Origin: Toxoplasma gondii ME49
Lineage: Eukaryota; Apicomplexa; Conoidasida; Eucoccidiorida; Sarcocystidae
Assembly: GCF_000006565.2 (NCBI RefSeq)
Contig: NC_031479.1
Coordinates: 124,001-188,000 of the forward strand
Direction of reading: 5' to 3'
Length of the DNA stretch: 64,000 bases
Part shown: in pieces, positions 10,623-22,752 of the stretch
Layout: every line of letters starts with the position of its first letter
How positions within the stretch are numbered: the stretch's first letter is position 1
Position numbers and translations under genes: made by a program
The notes under the pieces: model-generated
Seen by the model: the letters and a program-made list of their open reading frames with translations, nothing else
The model's database searches: none
Told to the model about the DNA's origin: nothing

Positions 10623-13600
10623 ATGCGTTCTCTAGCAGAGAAGCGCAGCTGCTGTGTTTGGACATGCACGCGAGGCAAGAGCCGCCGCGACAAGCTGCTG
10701 CCCGGAGGTGGGTTGTTGACGTTCTATCGAAGAAAACATGGAGTTCTCTTTGCTCTAAACGAAACTTTGCTCACGCAAAAAACATCAGAGCTTCGTCTCC
10801 GGAAAAACATTTTCTGTTCGTTCCTGAGACACCAGAATCCTCAAAAAGCTGTCTTGTGTCTCGTCTTCTCGCGCTGCAGCCTCCTTTCCGCTTTTCTCTG
10901 TCTCTGCTTTTCACTTCTTCTCCTTTTCTGTTCTGCTTGCCCTCTCTCTTTGTCCCTTCTCTTCCTCCGCTTTCCGGCAGTTTCGTTTCTCTCCTCGTTC
11001 TGCCTCTTCCGCCTTCCGTCACCCCCGTGTCTGCAAGATCCTGAGGGTCTGTTCTCCGTCGACGAGCTGTTTTGCGGCTCTCTCGCTGTCCGTGAGAGGT
11101 TAGAGAAAACCGAAGATTTTCTTCCTCCTTCTCTTCTCGGCATCCCTTCTGTGGCTTCTCGCGAACTCTTCGTGCACTCTGGGCGCTCTTCTCTCGGCGG
11201 AGGCCTGGACGTTTTTTGTCATTCTCTGCTCCAAGTTCTTCTCTTGCGCTTCTCACTGCCGTGTTTTGCCAGCGTGCGTTGAGGAGCGTGAGGCGGTCGT
11301 CTCTGAGGGAGGAATTCGTTTCGCTTCTTCTCTCCCCGCCTTTCTCGCAATGTTTCCAATACATCGTTGCCCGTCTCTTTCACCCGCAGTCCGAGTTCCG
11401 GTCTCCTAATTGTGAGCAGAGAGGGGAGAACAACAAGCTGGAGCTCTCGGAGCGTTCTCGCTTTCGCAGTGTCTCTGTTTCTCTTCTTTTCCGGAACCTC
11501 TGCGATGCGCGAGACGAGAGGCTCCTGGACTTGCGCGCGCGTTCAAAGAAAGTGAAGGAATGGCTTTCTTCGTAAGCTGGTGAGAATGCCCCCGCGTTTT
11601 GGCGCGTCTTGTCTGCTGGCCGAGACAACTTCCTCTCTTCTTCTGGGCCGCTTTCGGAACTCCTCCTTCATCACGCCAGGAGGTAGGTTTGAGACTCGGG
11701 AGTCGCTTTACTGTTTTTCCTTTTCCCGCATCTCTCTGCTGTTCCTCTGAGTTCCCCTTCCTTTCTCTCTCCTCTCGCCTGCGCTCGTAATTTTGTACTG
11801 CCTCTCCCCTTCGTTCTTTTTTCGTCTCCGACTGCTTCCACACGACTTCCGACACCTGTAAGAGCTCGGCCTTGTAACTGAAGTTTCGCGTATCGACGCC
11901 CATGTTCTGGGGAGTAATGGGGAGCAAACGGCAGGCGTTGACCTTCTGCGTTCGAGCGAACCACAGCCTCTCCACATGTCATCACGCTTCCGTGCAAAGA
12001 AGTCGGTTCTGGGCGGAGTTCCTTTTTCGACAGCTTCTTTTTCTAGCAGGTTTCCGGTTTTTACTTGAATTTCGCCTTTTTAGCGGAAACTGAAGCTCCT
12101 TTTCCGTGACGTGAAACGCGTCCATTGAGGAGCGACGAAGCAGGCGCCGTGGTTCAAGAAATTGTTTTCTCGAACCTCGTTCTGGAGGTGCCTCGAAACT
12201 CCGCTGGCCTTGAGGAGCTTCTTTCCGCGTCGTTTGCCCGGTGACTTTCTTTTCTCCGGAATTCATGCGGATCGGCCTCCTTCATCAGGCACCTGTTTAT
12301 AGGACCGGGATAGAGGTTCGCCTGTGGGGGATGCATGTCCCTGTGGAGAAGACTCGATTTCTTCCTTTCTGAGCTCCTCCTGGGACTTGGTTTTGTGCAA
12401 TTCCGAAGCTGTGGTGCTGAAGGTCCAGCGAAGCGAAGCCGCACAGGCAACCTCTGCTTTGTTGTCCTCCTTTTCTCCCTGATTTTTTCATGTCCTCTGT
12501 TGAACTCTGCGTGGGCAGCCACACGCCTCACCCTTGTGCCCCCATACATATAAGCAGGGAAAGAGACATCAATTCACAAGTAAAAATTCGTACGTGAATG
12601 CAAAACTGTGGACAGGAAAAGTCTGTTAATAGAGACACATCAACAGAAATGTAGATCGAAGTCTCGCTGCATCTCTCGGTGGAGAAGGGAAACCGTGTCG
12701 AACAGATTTCCACCGGGATGAAGCAAAATTCTGACGAGGCGTTGGAGGCGCGCTCATGCCCGAACGCTTTCCTCTTTGTGAAAGAAAGCTCCTTGCCGCT
12801 CCTCGTGACTCTGCAAGGAACGCGGCGTCTCGTGGTTTCCTGGGGAAACGACTGGGGCACCCCCCGATATCGATGCTCTCAAAGAAGGTCCAAAGAAACG
12901 CAGAGCCTCGGAGCGCGTTGCTTCTATCCACAGCCGCATCGTCTCCTTTTTTCTGCGTTTTTCAGAAAATGTTTTTCTGTGGAGACGTCGCTGAGAGCGA
13001 GACCGGCACCTCTAGGCCCTCTGCTCGCAGGGGTCAAGACTCCTTCGACCTCCGCGCCGCTGTCCAGCTTCCGGAATTGACAAATCGCAGAACACAGGAC
13101 GACGTCAGACGACTTGTCTATCGCTTCAAACAGAGAATTGAAGGTCAGTCGTTTCTCCGAATATAAGCCGAGACAGTAGGCGAACTCGCACAGAAAAACC
13201 TCCCAGAGCTGTGGCCTCCTCTCTGCTTCCCCTTGTTTCTGTTTTCTTCCGACCCGTCGAACGCCGTCTGCGTCTTCCTCCTTCATCTTTGCTTCTCTCT
13301 CTGTGGCGCTGAAAGTGTTGCTTCACAAGAGAGAAACGAACGCCTTTCATCTTTGTTAGAGTGGCTTTTTAACAGAGAGAACACGAACGTCTTTCATCTC
13401 CATTTGAACTGTGGGTTTTCGCGTCATCTGCATTTTTTGTATCCGAACGGTGCTTTTCGGCGTGTCTGGGGTTGAGTTCCTCTCTGCTGCATGTTGCGAG
13501 AGTTCTGAACTTTTCCACCTTGATCCGTTCTCTGTTTTTTCTCGCGCTTGGACTCCCCGACTGAAGCAGGTGGCGCAGCAGGCAACACCGTGAGGTTTCA

Positions 13601-15025
13601 TCCCGTTGCTGCTCCTGCACTCGGCGTCGAACGCCAGCAGTTGCGCGGCTCGTCGTCGTTTGAGGAACGTTTTGACTCCCGCCTCTGCACCTGCTCCTCT
13701 CTTTCTTTGCGATCTTTGATTTTCCAGATGTGCCTGGTGCGCGAGAGCGGCTGCTGCACTTCTGGCGAGACGCGGATTTCCAGGACAGCGTTTTAGCAAC
13801 TCTCGCGCATGACATTCCTCGAGACGGAGATCCTCTTGCAGGCGCTCAAGAGAAGACTTCGGGAGAGCGCGAGTCGCGGAACCCCAAGTCGAGGAGAAGA
13901 AAGTTTCAAGAACGGACCTACGGTGACTGCGTCCTCTGGTTGGGACTCGTCAACAAACACAACAAATACGCGGCTCTCGAACTGAAGCTCCCTGGTAGGG
14001 GACGAAAACCTCCCGAGAAAATGCGACGCATCTCTCTGTTGAGGGGTGCTCTACGCTCTCTTCTTCTCTCGGTTGTTCGAGTTCGTCTTCTCTCTGTTTG
14101 CCTCTCTCTGTTTCTCTGTGGTTCCTGCTCCTTTTTGCGCTCTGCGTCGTTCTGTCTCCTGAGCGTGTTCTCTCCCCTCGTCGCCTTTCCCTCGAGTTCT
14201 CCTCGCGTTCTCGCGCTCTTTCCCTTAGGTCTTTTCCCGTCTCTCCCAGTCACTGCGCGCATGTTCCGTCTCCGTGCTCCCTCTTCTCTTTCCGGAAGGC
14301 CGAAGCCTCAGTTGTCGCTGGGCACCGACCCTACACCTCTCTGCCGCTGGACTCTCCATGTGAACTGGACTCCAAATATTGAGAGAGAGGTAGACAGACA
14401 AGTAGAGAGATCGACACACATAGATAGACACAGATAGACAGATACAGACAGATAGGTAGATAGAAACATAGGTAGACAGATAGATAGGGAGTAGATCGGC
14501 GAGCATGTGGTGACATATAGATGCATGTAGGTGCGTAGATGCATTGGGATCGAACGAACTCTCGTTTCAGCTATTCTTGTGCGTTCGGGATTTGCAGAGA
14601 CATTTGACCCATGGGTCACGTACGTCAATCGCCTCATGGTGTACTTGTTTGCGGAGATCCCTGGCTATCGCGGCCCGGATGATTTCCACCGTCTTCTCGA
14701 TGTCTCGATGGACGAACCTTTCCCCATGAAGTGCCATAATCCAGTGTAAGTCCATTCTGCACTTCCAGACGCTGAACATCCACTCTTCGATGGCGCTCTC
14801 TCCTCTCCCTCGTCTCTGTCTTTCCACGTTTCGCCCGAGTCTCGACTTTCTTCTCTCTCGCTTCACCTCTGCTCCGTTCTTTCCTTCTCTATTCGTTTCT
14901 CCTCCTTTCTTTCGCCGTGTTTCCTCTGCTGCAGGTGCGTGTGTCTCAACCACATCGACTGGCGGCTGCGCCGGCCGAAAGAATCTGCGGACTCCGAGGA
15001 AGACGAGACAGACGGCGACGAATGA
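10623..15025 (+). CDS. Multi-exon protein of unknown function (5' part tentative)
   Basis: The 3' exons are firm: 12966-13143, 13728-13994, 14598-14745 and 14935-15025 join through matching phases (1, 1, 2) and end at TGA 15023-15025. They encode RRLVYRFKQRIED, then ERLLHFWRDADFQDSVLATL, CVLWLGLVNKHNKYAALELK, FDPWVTYVNRLMVYLFAEIP, and a Cys/His tail, CHNPVCVCLNHIDWRLRRP, closing with an acidic end. Earlier exons are likely at 10623-10707 (ATG; MRSLAEKRSCCVWTCTRGK), 11038-11171 (DPEGLFSVDELFCGSLAVRE) and 11390-11571 (strong acceptor CACCCGCAG, donor TTC|GTAAGC). At least one linking exon between 11572 and 12965 is missing, because the phase does not close. The dense aromatic/Leu content suggests a globular protein. 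I do not recognise it; the C-x-C/H cluster could bind metal, which is inference. Confidence 0.6.
14370..14485. repeat. AGAC/AGAT microsatellite in intron
   Basis: Degenerate agacagatagataggtagacag-type tract in the intron between exons 13728-13994 and 14598-14745 of the unknown rightward gene. Confidence 0.75.
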
Positions 15026-16000
15026 GGCCCTCCGCATAGAGACGCTCCTTGCTCAGCAGGACGTCCGAGTCAGAGAGGAAGCGGAGAACAGGAGCTGCTT
15101 CGAGAGAGCTCGGAAGCGAAGGAGGAAAAGGCGAGAGGGCCGCAGGCAGGACACAGTCGAGAGACGACTGTGTTCATGAAAAAGGGAATTGACAGAATTT
15201 GCAGGTGAATTCGTCACGCGTCTAGATTTTCAGACAAGCAACAGAAGACGCTTCCCGTGAGCTCGTTTTTTCTTGAGTTTCTTCGATTTTGAGTCAATGT
15301 TCGTCGCATCAGTCGAGTTCTCAAAAGGAATCGCGCTCTGTGCCCTGTGCGAGAGAACGCCTCCGGCGCAGAGACGCTGCGTCCAGCTCGTGTTCACTTT
15401 TCAAGAAGGAAGTTCTTGTCAAGTCTAGGGTTTTCCTACTTCACTCAAGGACGGCCTATGCTCTCTACTCCTCCGGGGGGAGGGCTGCCCGCGTTCCCGT
15501 GTGGATCGCGCAGAGAGGAGCCCAAGGCACACCGAGGGACCACCGTGACTGACATGCAAATGCAGAGCGTTGAATGGCCTGTGTCAAACAACTGGCCTCC
15601 TAAATAGGAGTCGTCTTCGTCCTTCGCGTCCAGCAAGAGCCGGGGCGACGTGTGCGGCGACACGACTGTTTGGAGTCGTTGTTTTGGGAACATAGCGAGA
15701 CGCTCGTAAAGACGAAGGCGCGTCGTCGCGACCCTACCATGAATTCGTCCACTCGGCATTTCATCGCTGGCAACCATCAACACACTGACGAGAGAAATTC
15801 TAGAAAACCACGGGATTTCTGGTCGGTGTACCTGCACTTGAAACACCCTCCCTGTGAGACCGGACTACCGGCGTGCAGAAGAGTTTTTGCACTGTGATGT
15901 TCCGTTCCGAGCCGCTGGCCTCGCGGGTCGTCGCCCGAATCTCGGAAAGAGACATCTTTGACACAAACAAGCAACGAAAGCAAGTGACCTAAAAAATTGT
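15026..16000. other. Intergenic region between convergent genes
   Basis: 3' flanks of the unknown rightward gene and of thymidylate kinase. No exon, repeat or RNA gene is evident; several small open frames show no splice or start support. Confidence 0.6.
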
Positions 16001-18106
16001 TCAAAGTGACGTGCTCCACAGTCTTCGCCGTCCGTCTCCTGTGCTTCCCAGAGGAAGAAGTTGATCAGGCTGTGTCGCTTCGATCACAGATTTCAGTTGC
16101 TCAAAGAGCTTTTCGTGGAGTTCCTCGATACTCAGGGACGAGGCGGCAATGCGGCGCCAGTACGGCAAATTATCGAACTGTCTGTACACCTGGTAGACGC
16201 GCTCCTGAGTCGCAAGCTTCTCGTAGACTTCGTCACCTGCCAGCGAAGAACAGAGACAAACAAGAACTTGAGGGAAAGAAGAGCGGAGGCAGACACAGAA
16301 AAGCGGTAGAAGTAAAAACGTAGGAAAAGAAAGACAAGAGGAGACAGACACCAGCACACGTAGAGAGGGGAAGAGTTCAGGCGTGGAGAGCAATGAGAGC
16401 TTTTTTCCAGTGTTGACTTGCCTCGCTTTTCGGGAGATTTTAGCTGTGTATTTTCTTCGTTTTTGAACGTTTCTCACGCGTCTTTTCTTCTCTTCTTTCA
16501 CGTGCGGAAGTCGGCCTCCCCTCTCCTTTTGTCGCTCCAGGGACTTTTCTGCCGGCTCTCACTTCCTTCTCTCTTCTCTCTGCCGTCCTCTATTCCCTGA
16601 GTGTCCTGGTCTTGTCGTGTGAACGAGTCTCTCCCGTCTCTTGGGTGCATGTTGCTATCATCACGGAGAATCAGAACACCGAGTTCTCCACCTTGACGTC
16701 CTTCGCTGCAGCGCGAGACGGCTCTCAACCACTCTTCCACCTGTCGGGAGTTCTGTCTGACGCCCCGCAACACTCTGTAGATCACAGGGCCTCTGGGGCG
16801 AGAAAAAAGCGTCTTCAGGGTCGATCTTAGCTCACCGTAGCCGCCGCGTTTCTGTGTCTCCTGGGGAGCGACGTCGAGGAAGAAGACAGCGTCCGGGGCT
16901 AGCAGGCCGCGTTCAGATTCTCTGCAAAACGTTGCGTCTACTGGAGCTCCAGTCGCCGCCGTCGACGCAGCCACAGCCTCCGCGGTCTTCTCGACATCTC
17001 CAGACGCCTCAGCTTCTCTTCTCAGCCTCGTTGCTTCTGTCTCTGCGACCGAGGGCGCAGCTCCCACTGTGTAGGCGATCCCTGCGAGCAAGAGGAAGAC
17101 CAGCCGCGCCGAGGGAGGGAATGCCTGGGGATGACAAGCTGGAGAGATGAACTCATGGAAAAAGATCCGAAACGAAGAGAAAAAGAAAGATCACGAGAAA
17201 AAGATCAGAGAAGGAGAGTGCGTGGGAAAGGAGAAGAGAGGAAGGGGAGGAAGCAAGGGAGAAACGCGCAGGCGGGGAGAAGCCATTGGGGGAGCGGTGC
17301 CCTTAACAGAGAGAGCCAAGAGGACGGATCACGAAAAGGAAACACAGACGGCAGGAGGAAGCAGCGAAAGAGACACAGAGATGACAGACGAGACATGTCG
17401 AGAGTCTGCTTTTGAATTTGTTCTTTTTTAAGTGTAGCTGGAGACAGAGGAGAGACAAACACCTCATGACCCGGAAACGGAAACCTAAGTTTACCACAGC
17501 CTTTGACCCTTTCTTTCCTCTTTTCTTTCTCTGCCTGTTCCCTCTGTTTCTTCGCTTTTGTGTGATTTCTTGTGTTTTCCGCTTCGACTCTGGATTTTGT
17601 ATTGTCCCTCTTCTGCCTCCTTTTTTCGCTTCCTCTATTTTTCTCTTTCGCTTCCTTTACTTCGTTCATCACCTGAGAAGGAGTAACGGTCGACCAAGAC
17701 AGTTCTGCCTTCTCCTAGAGCCCGGAGAATGCGAGCCTGAGCTTCCCACCGATTCGCCGCGAAGAGGAGATGCGTCAGCTGAGGTGGCGGAACCTGCGGA
17801 TGTTGACCGTCGCTGCTCCAGGACGCGTTCGCGAGGAATCTGTCTAGAACCTGCCCTATTGGCGTCGTGCGATCTAACCAGACGCAACAAGGAAAACAGA
17901 GGGCCCTCCACGCAAACCCATGCGCCGCTGCTTTAGACTGCCAGGCGGAGACGAAAGCGCGACACGAATCAGAGAAAAAGTCTACGCTTGTCGCCTATAC
18001 CTATATTCGTACTCTTGCATATGTGTCTGCGGCTATGTCGCAATATTTTCATCAATGTAACGAAATAAATACCCATATATATATATATACATGTATATAT
18101 ATGTAT

Positions 18107-18160
<54 letters not shown>

Positions 18161-19411
18161 ATGTATATATATGTATATGTATATATATGTATATATTTAT
18201 GCTTCTGCCGATGTGCCATCAGTGGTCTGTGCTTGGTTGTAAATTTATAAATAAGCATGCATGCATACGATATATACGCAAATAGATAACTACGTGGAGA
18301 GAGCTTTTTCGACGCATGCGCCTTCACCAGCGTTGGATGCCCGGAGAGATGCGCCTGGAAACAAACGAAGATTCGAAAGGCGCAGAGAGTGGCGTGCACC
18401 GTTCATTCACCTGGGAACCGGATGAGTTCAGCTGCATGCCCCTCCTTGGTGAGGCGCTCGTAGGCGAGGCGCGCCTGCGTGGATTTCCCCGACCTGCGTT
18501 GCATGCAGAGAAACAGAGAGGAACAGAGACAAGAGCGCCATCACAGAGAGGGCACAGTTGCGTCCACATCCCATCTGAGAGACGCGAGAAGCGAGAAAGG
18601 TTCTGGACTAAACGGAGAGCAGAGAGACGAAAGTGGGGTGAGAACCGAAGAGAGAAGAGAGACGAAAGCAACATGAGAAGAGAAGAGAGAGGAGAAGAGC
18701 AAGCCTTTTTTGCATGGCGCATGTTTTCCCCAGAAGGCGGCTTGTTCTTGGTGCAGGCTCGAGAAATGTTTACACTTCAGGAAGTCGGTCCTGCGCTTTT
18801 TTCCCAACCTCGAAGGAGGCGTGGAAAGACCAGTGAGTGGGCGTTTTTTCGTTTTTTCTTCTCCATAGATTTCGCAGGAACTCTGAAATTCGCATATTTC
18901 TACCGTTTCGCCGTCAACAGAGAACCATCCACTCTAGCAGCCTCCAAGAGGGGAGGCGTGTGGAACTTTGACCTTTCTTTGTTCGGATTTTCCCCGTTGT
19001 CGTCGCTGCTGAAGCAGCACTGGAGTGACTGCAGCTTCCACATGCGTACGCGCACCGGCAGGGCGTGGAAGGTCGGCATTTTTTTTGTGCTGGAACGCAT
19101 CCGAGACGAGGACGAACCGACTTGACGTCGTATCAGAGTACTGATCTGTAACAGCTTTACCGGTGTCTCAGGCAGGAGTCCGCTGAGGTGGTGTCCAGCG
19201 CGAGTACAGAAATGGAGAAATGGACCGGCTGTGCTGCAGCTCAGCTGGAGTGAAGGACGTTCCGTACTTTCGGACGCGACCGATGTTGGAAAAATGACTC
19301 ATATCGCAGAAGACCAACAATGTACAACATCTGAAGAAGGCCTCGCGACTCTCACCTGTCGATTCCTTCGAAAACCACCAGGCAGCCGCGTTTGGGTGTG
19401 AAGGCCGCCAT
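16001..19411 (-). CDS. TMPK: Thymidylate kinase (dTMP kinase)
   Basis: Complement of five exons, 19356-19411, 18411-18493, 17673-17873, 16836-17081 and 16001-16236. All junctions close in phase and the product is 273 residues. It phosphorylates dTMP to dTDP with ATP, the step feeding dTTP for DNA synthesis. The P-loop is FEGIDRSGKSTQ (residues 14-25), the DRTTPIG segment is at 47-53, the DRY motif at 108-110 ([13 protein letters not shown]), and the core strand and lid read [13 protein letters not shown]...QKRGGYGDE (172-198). The tail LPYWRRI...[13 protein letters not shown] matches the family C-terminus. The family is usually about 205-215 residues; the excess is mainly an Ala/Glu/Thr-rich insertion at about 120-165, between the DRY loop and the segment that normally reads WCKQPD-like. 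The start ATG is followed directly by the beta-strand leading to the P-loop, with no targeting peptide, so a cytosolic or nuclear location is likely. Confidence 0.95.
18074..18200. repeat. Long (TA)n/TGTATA microsatellite in TMPK intron
   Basis: About 125 bases of TA with regular TGTATA interruptions, inside the thymidylate kinase intron between exons 18411-18493 and 17673-17873. Confidence 0.9.
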
Positions 19412-20455
19412 GCTGACAGCGCAGGGGAAACTCGGAACTTCGCCAAGTGGAGGCTTCAGTCCTTTTTCGTCTTTCGAACGTCTCTTGGCCAGGCCGCGAG
19501 TGCGTCAGCTGGGCTCTTCGGCGGTGCCTTCCGACCTCTGGGAGCGAAGGAGACACGGAGAAGACGAGACGGGGAAGAGCGGAAGTGAGAACAGGAGGGA
19601 GCAAGGATATGGACAGGAGGAGCACGAGGAAGAACAAGAGACAATGAGAGGGAAAACAGGGAAGGAAGAAAGACAAGAGGACGACCCGACGCAGAAAGGT
19701 CGAGGAAGGCGGGTGTGTCGTGGAGGAGGGGGGCGGTGTGCTGTCAAGGGGGTTGAGAGAAAGGCTGAAGGACGAAGATGGACGGCTACAGAGGCTCCGA
19801 CCGAACAGAGAGGAGGTAAACAGGAGGCGGGAGGCGCCCTAAATCGAAGGAAAAAAAAAGATGACACAACGAAGGAAGCAAGCCGACAAAGAAAACCGTA
19901 ACACAGGAAGACAGCGTTCCCGCTGCTCCGCGTCTTCTTTTCCACGGAAGGGAAAAGATTTGAGACGGTGGCGCATGCACCAGCGAGGCTGTCTCGACGA
20001 AGTCTTTGTTCGTATCTCTATCGAGAAAGTTACGACGCACACACACATATATATATGTATATATGTATGTAGATTTGTAAAAAGTCCAAACCATCGACAA
20101 AGGGAGAAGACACAACAGAGGGGAGACAAGGGAGACTCGGAGGAGGGTTCCGAGGCGCTCGATTCGCGAGACAGAGACGGGAGCAGAGAGACTCGACTTT
20201 CCCCCAACACGCGGCCGCGCACGAGCAAAGTGGAGATGCTGGAAACGTTGTTCCGACGAGGAGAGCGCCTAGAAATCGAAAAACAACAAAGGCAGATGTA
20301 TATTCTGGAGGGCTAGAAGAGACCTGTTATGGACGAGACCAACCGTGGCAAAAGAGGGGGTGCTCTGCATTGAAGAAGAGCGAGTTCCCGCGCAAAGGGA
20401 GAGTCGCTCTCGCTCTCCAAAAAAAGACAACTGACGAGACAAGAAAGATCCGGTA
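19412..20455. other. Upstream region of thymidylate kinase
   Basis: Likely promoter and 5' leader of the leftward thymidylate kinase gene. Strongly purine-rich on the plus strand, with a short TA tract at 20045-20072. No supported exon. Confidence 0.5.
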
Positions 20456-20719
20456 ATGCGAAGAAGGCGGAAGGTGGGATTCGAAATCCTCAAAAGCAGA
20501 TCGCGATTCACGGAGAGGCGGGGGGTCAGGAACCTTATGCGTCTCTTCAGTTTGTTAAAAGCGGTAATGGGCGGACACGTTGGCGTTGCACAACGGCCAG
20601 CGCGACGTTTGTCTGGGTACGAAGTTCAGAACGCGAAAGAACAACTTGGGTGTCTGTATCTCATAACTGGAGTCACATTCAGTATCCTAGGTACTATAAT
20701 GTGTGTTTATTCGATTTGA
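20456..20719 (+). CDS. Small ORF with C-terminal hydrophobic segment (doubtful)
   Basis: ATG-started frame of 87 residues. The first 45 residues are very basic (MRRRRKVGFEILKSRSRF). The end is a single hydrophobic stretch, LYLITGVTFSILGTIMCVYS, running to the stop, as in a tail-anchored membrane protein. There is no homology I recognise and no splice evidence, and the stretch just downstream is AT-rich and non-coding. It may be chance. Confidence 0.2.
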   Translation: MRRRRKVGFEILKSRSRFTERRGVRNLMRLFSLLKAVMGGHVGVAQRPARRLSGYEVQNAKEQLGCLYLITGVTFSILGTIMCVYSI

Positions 20720-20796
20720 GTTATCCAGTTCTGGTCGCGGATGATTTGTACAGAGACAATATCTACCTATAATGTGATGTGTTAAAAGTAATTCCA

Positions 20797-20819
20797 TCCA
20801 AAACCGGTGGTTTGTTAGT
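20797..20819 (+). repeat. Dispersed repeat, copy 1
   Basis: The 23-nt core beginning TCCAAAACCGGTGGTTTG differs at only two positions from 33646-33668. It contains the near-palindrome AAACCGGTGGTTT. Weaker similarity extends about 16 bases upstream. Confidence 0.55.
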
Positions 20820-20893
20820 ATTTATGTCATTAACATGTCAATGGAATATCAATAACGATGAAACTTATTTGATTAACATAACAACCTAGAAGC

Positions 20894-21625
20894 TTAAGCT
20901 GCATTACGTTTAAACAGCCTGTTTGATGATTTTCTGACTCGGTCTGTGGATTTGCCGCGTCCACTCTTTTTCCAGTCTCTGCGGCCGCTGTGCCGCGCCT
21001 TCACAGTCTCCGCTGCTTCAACGATGGAAACAACGCCCATCTGGGGTTGACTGCCTGCCACAGCTTGCCTTGTGAAATTCTTGTCAGGATCCTGTGAAAC
21101 TAGTGCATTCTGCTCATGCACCAGAGTCGGTCCTCCGGTCATGTTCCCGGAGAAACTTGAGCATTCTTCTTCGAGGAATTCAAGCACCTCGCTGTTTGTT
21201 CCATGCTCGTCCGTCTGTTCTCCCGCTCGACTTGTGCGTTTCTCAGTTCGGCCTTCTAAGGACGTTCTTCTTTCCGACTGGCTGGCCTCTGTTGTTTCAG
21301 AGGGCCAAATCTGTTCCACGTGGTGAGGTAGTAGGGTACCCCTGAACAAAGACAAAGAACGCGCCGGGACTCCGTCCAGAGGCAGCGTTTTTCGGTGGTT
21401 GTTTCCGGGATAAAACGCATGTAGAAAGTCCCCAACAACACGACAGATGCGTAGCAGAACGTGGACGTCAAGAAACAGGAGCAACACAGGATCACCTGAC
21501 AAAGCGAAGGACGCATTTCCACCGAAGAAGAAACGTCCACGATTCGTCCGAAAGTGTCGGGAGTGGATGTTGTCGTGTCCAAGGCTTTCCAGATCCGTCG
21601 ACGTTTCGGATGGAATTTCTTTCAA
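20894..21625 (-). CDS. Hypothetical open frame, no ATG start (doubtful)
   Basis: Open for 243 codons on the minus strand, but the frame begins at TTG and has no suitable ATG before a late Met, so a coding role needs an upstream exon. The C-terminal half (EQIWPSETTEASQSERRTSL, then VVSIVEAAETVKARHSGRRD) has the charged Ser/Thr/Glu/Arg composition of real coccidian proteins. In another frame, an ATG near 21520 opens an 86-residue peptide with a strong membrane segment (LCQVILCCSCFLTSTF). Which, if either, is translated cannot be decided here. Confidence 0.3.
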   Translation of the reverse strand: MKEIPSETSTDLESLGHDNIHSRHFRTNRGRFFFGGNASFALSGDPVLLLFLDVHVLLRICRVVGDFLHAFYPGNNHRKTLPLDGVPARSLSLFRGTLLPHHVEQIWPSETTEASQSERRTSLEGRTEKRTSRAGEQTDEHGTNSEVLEFLEEECSSFSGNMTGGPTLVHEQNALVSQDPDKNFTRQAVAGSQPQMGVVSIVEAAETVKARHSGRRDWKKSGRGKSTDRVRKSSNRLFKRNAA

Positions 21626-22752
21626 CGCCGCGATGTCAGTATTTGCATTGCCTCTCCTAGTGGGCGGGAGTAGGAAAAATCTTCAAGATTCGTATTCTCG
21701 CACATTGCTTTGGGCCCCAGTCCAGTGCTCGTATTAACAGCGAAGGAGAAAACCAACATGCTCGCACCGTTCAAATCCGATTCAATTCATTAAAATTTAA
21801 ATTATAATTTACTTAAGAAAAGTGGCTGAGAGGTCCACTTCGTAATTTCAATGATTTGCCAGTCCGGTATCTGGAAACGCTGCAGAGTGGTTGGAAACTT
21901 GTTCGAAGGCACCCCGACAAATAGACAAGCAACACACATCTTCCTCGGTAAATTTGCTTTTCATTTTCGGACTGTGTGCTCTACACCGCTAAACCTACAC
22001 TGTGAAAGACTACGGTTTCCAAGCAAACATGAATCCCGGAATCTGTGGCAACCTAGAAATCCCATTCTGCAATGCATTTTGAGGGTAAGCTACGCCACAG
22101 AAGGGGCATTACGTTCGCCGAGGCGAGGTCACCGACAGAAGTACAGAGTTTGGAGGTGTGGTGTGGATAACATGTGGATGTGCACTTCGGTGTTGTGACG
22201 TGGAGCAGCCAAGCATTTGTGATGAATAAATTGGTCATCCCGCAAGGACCACGGAAAGAAACACAAAAGTGCCAAGAACCAAGACAGAACTATTGATGCA
22301 CTTTTGCCCCCCTCTTTTTTTCGCGTCCCGTGCTCAACGCCGTCAAGAAATCTACAGCTCTGTGCAACTCTCGTTCGCTGCAGATCGACAGAGAGGCGGG
22401 TGTTATCGACCAGACATGTGAAGAATCGTACATCGTTTTTCGCTGTGTTGTTTTCTTGTTTTTTTCGGAAAGCGCAGGTCGTTTTTCTCAGCCAACACTA
22501 ACAACGTCTTTTACATGTTCGACAAAGCGTTACCCGTAAACTATTTGAGAATCAAATAGACAGGGTAGCAGACACGCGACTACCAGCGTCTAGCCAATGG
22601 TGACTAGCCCATCGGCGAGTAGCGAGGGCTAGAGCAGGAACAAGAAGAAGAGCCAGCCAATCCAGCAGACAAGAGACGAAGAAAACGTTCGGAAGAACTG
22701 CTCTGCTGCCACTGAGACCTCGACTTTTGGGGTGCATGCAAAAACGGCTGCT
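21626..22752. other. AT-richer gene-free stretch
   Basis: Between the doubtful open frame and the 3' end of PheRS-beta. Includes an AT-rich patch around 21780-21820. No exon or RNA gene recognised. Confidence 0.5.

Noticed and set aside
11406..12549. Minus-strand basic open frames overlapping the unknown rightward gene
   Set aside because: The longer one starts at GTG rather than ATG, none shows matching splice phases, and the plus-strand exon at 11390-11571 has better splice sites.
18052..18399. [11 protein letters not shown] peptide open frames
   Set aside because: Produced by TA microsatellites within a thymidylate kinase intron.
19392..19901. Rightward open frame starting opposite thymidylate kinase exon 1
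   Set aside because: Antisense to a proven exon at its start, and the rest is Arg/Glu/Gly-biased purine-rich sequence typical of 5' flanks here.
20466..20490. GGATTTCGAATCC-like sequence resembling a tRNA T-arm (minus strand)
   Set aside because: No 5-bp T-stem with a 7-nt loop can be formed, and no acceptor or anticodon stem is found around it.
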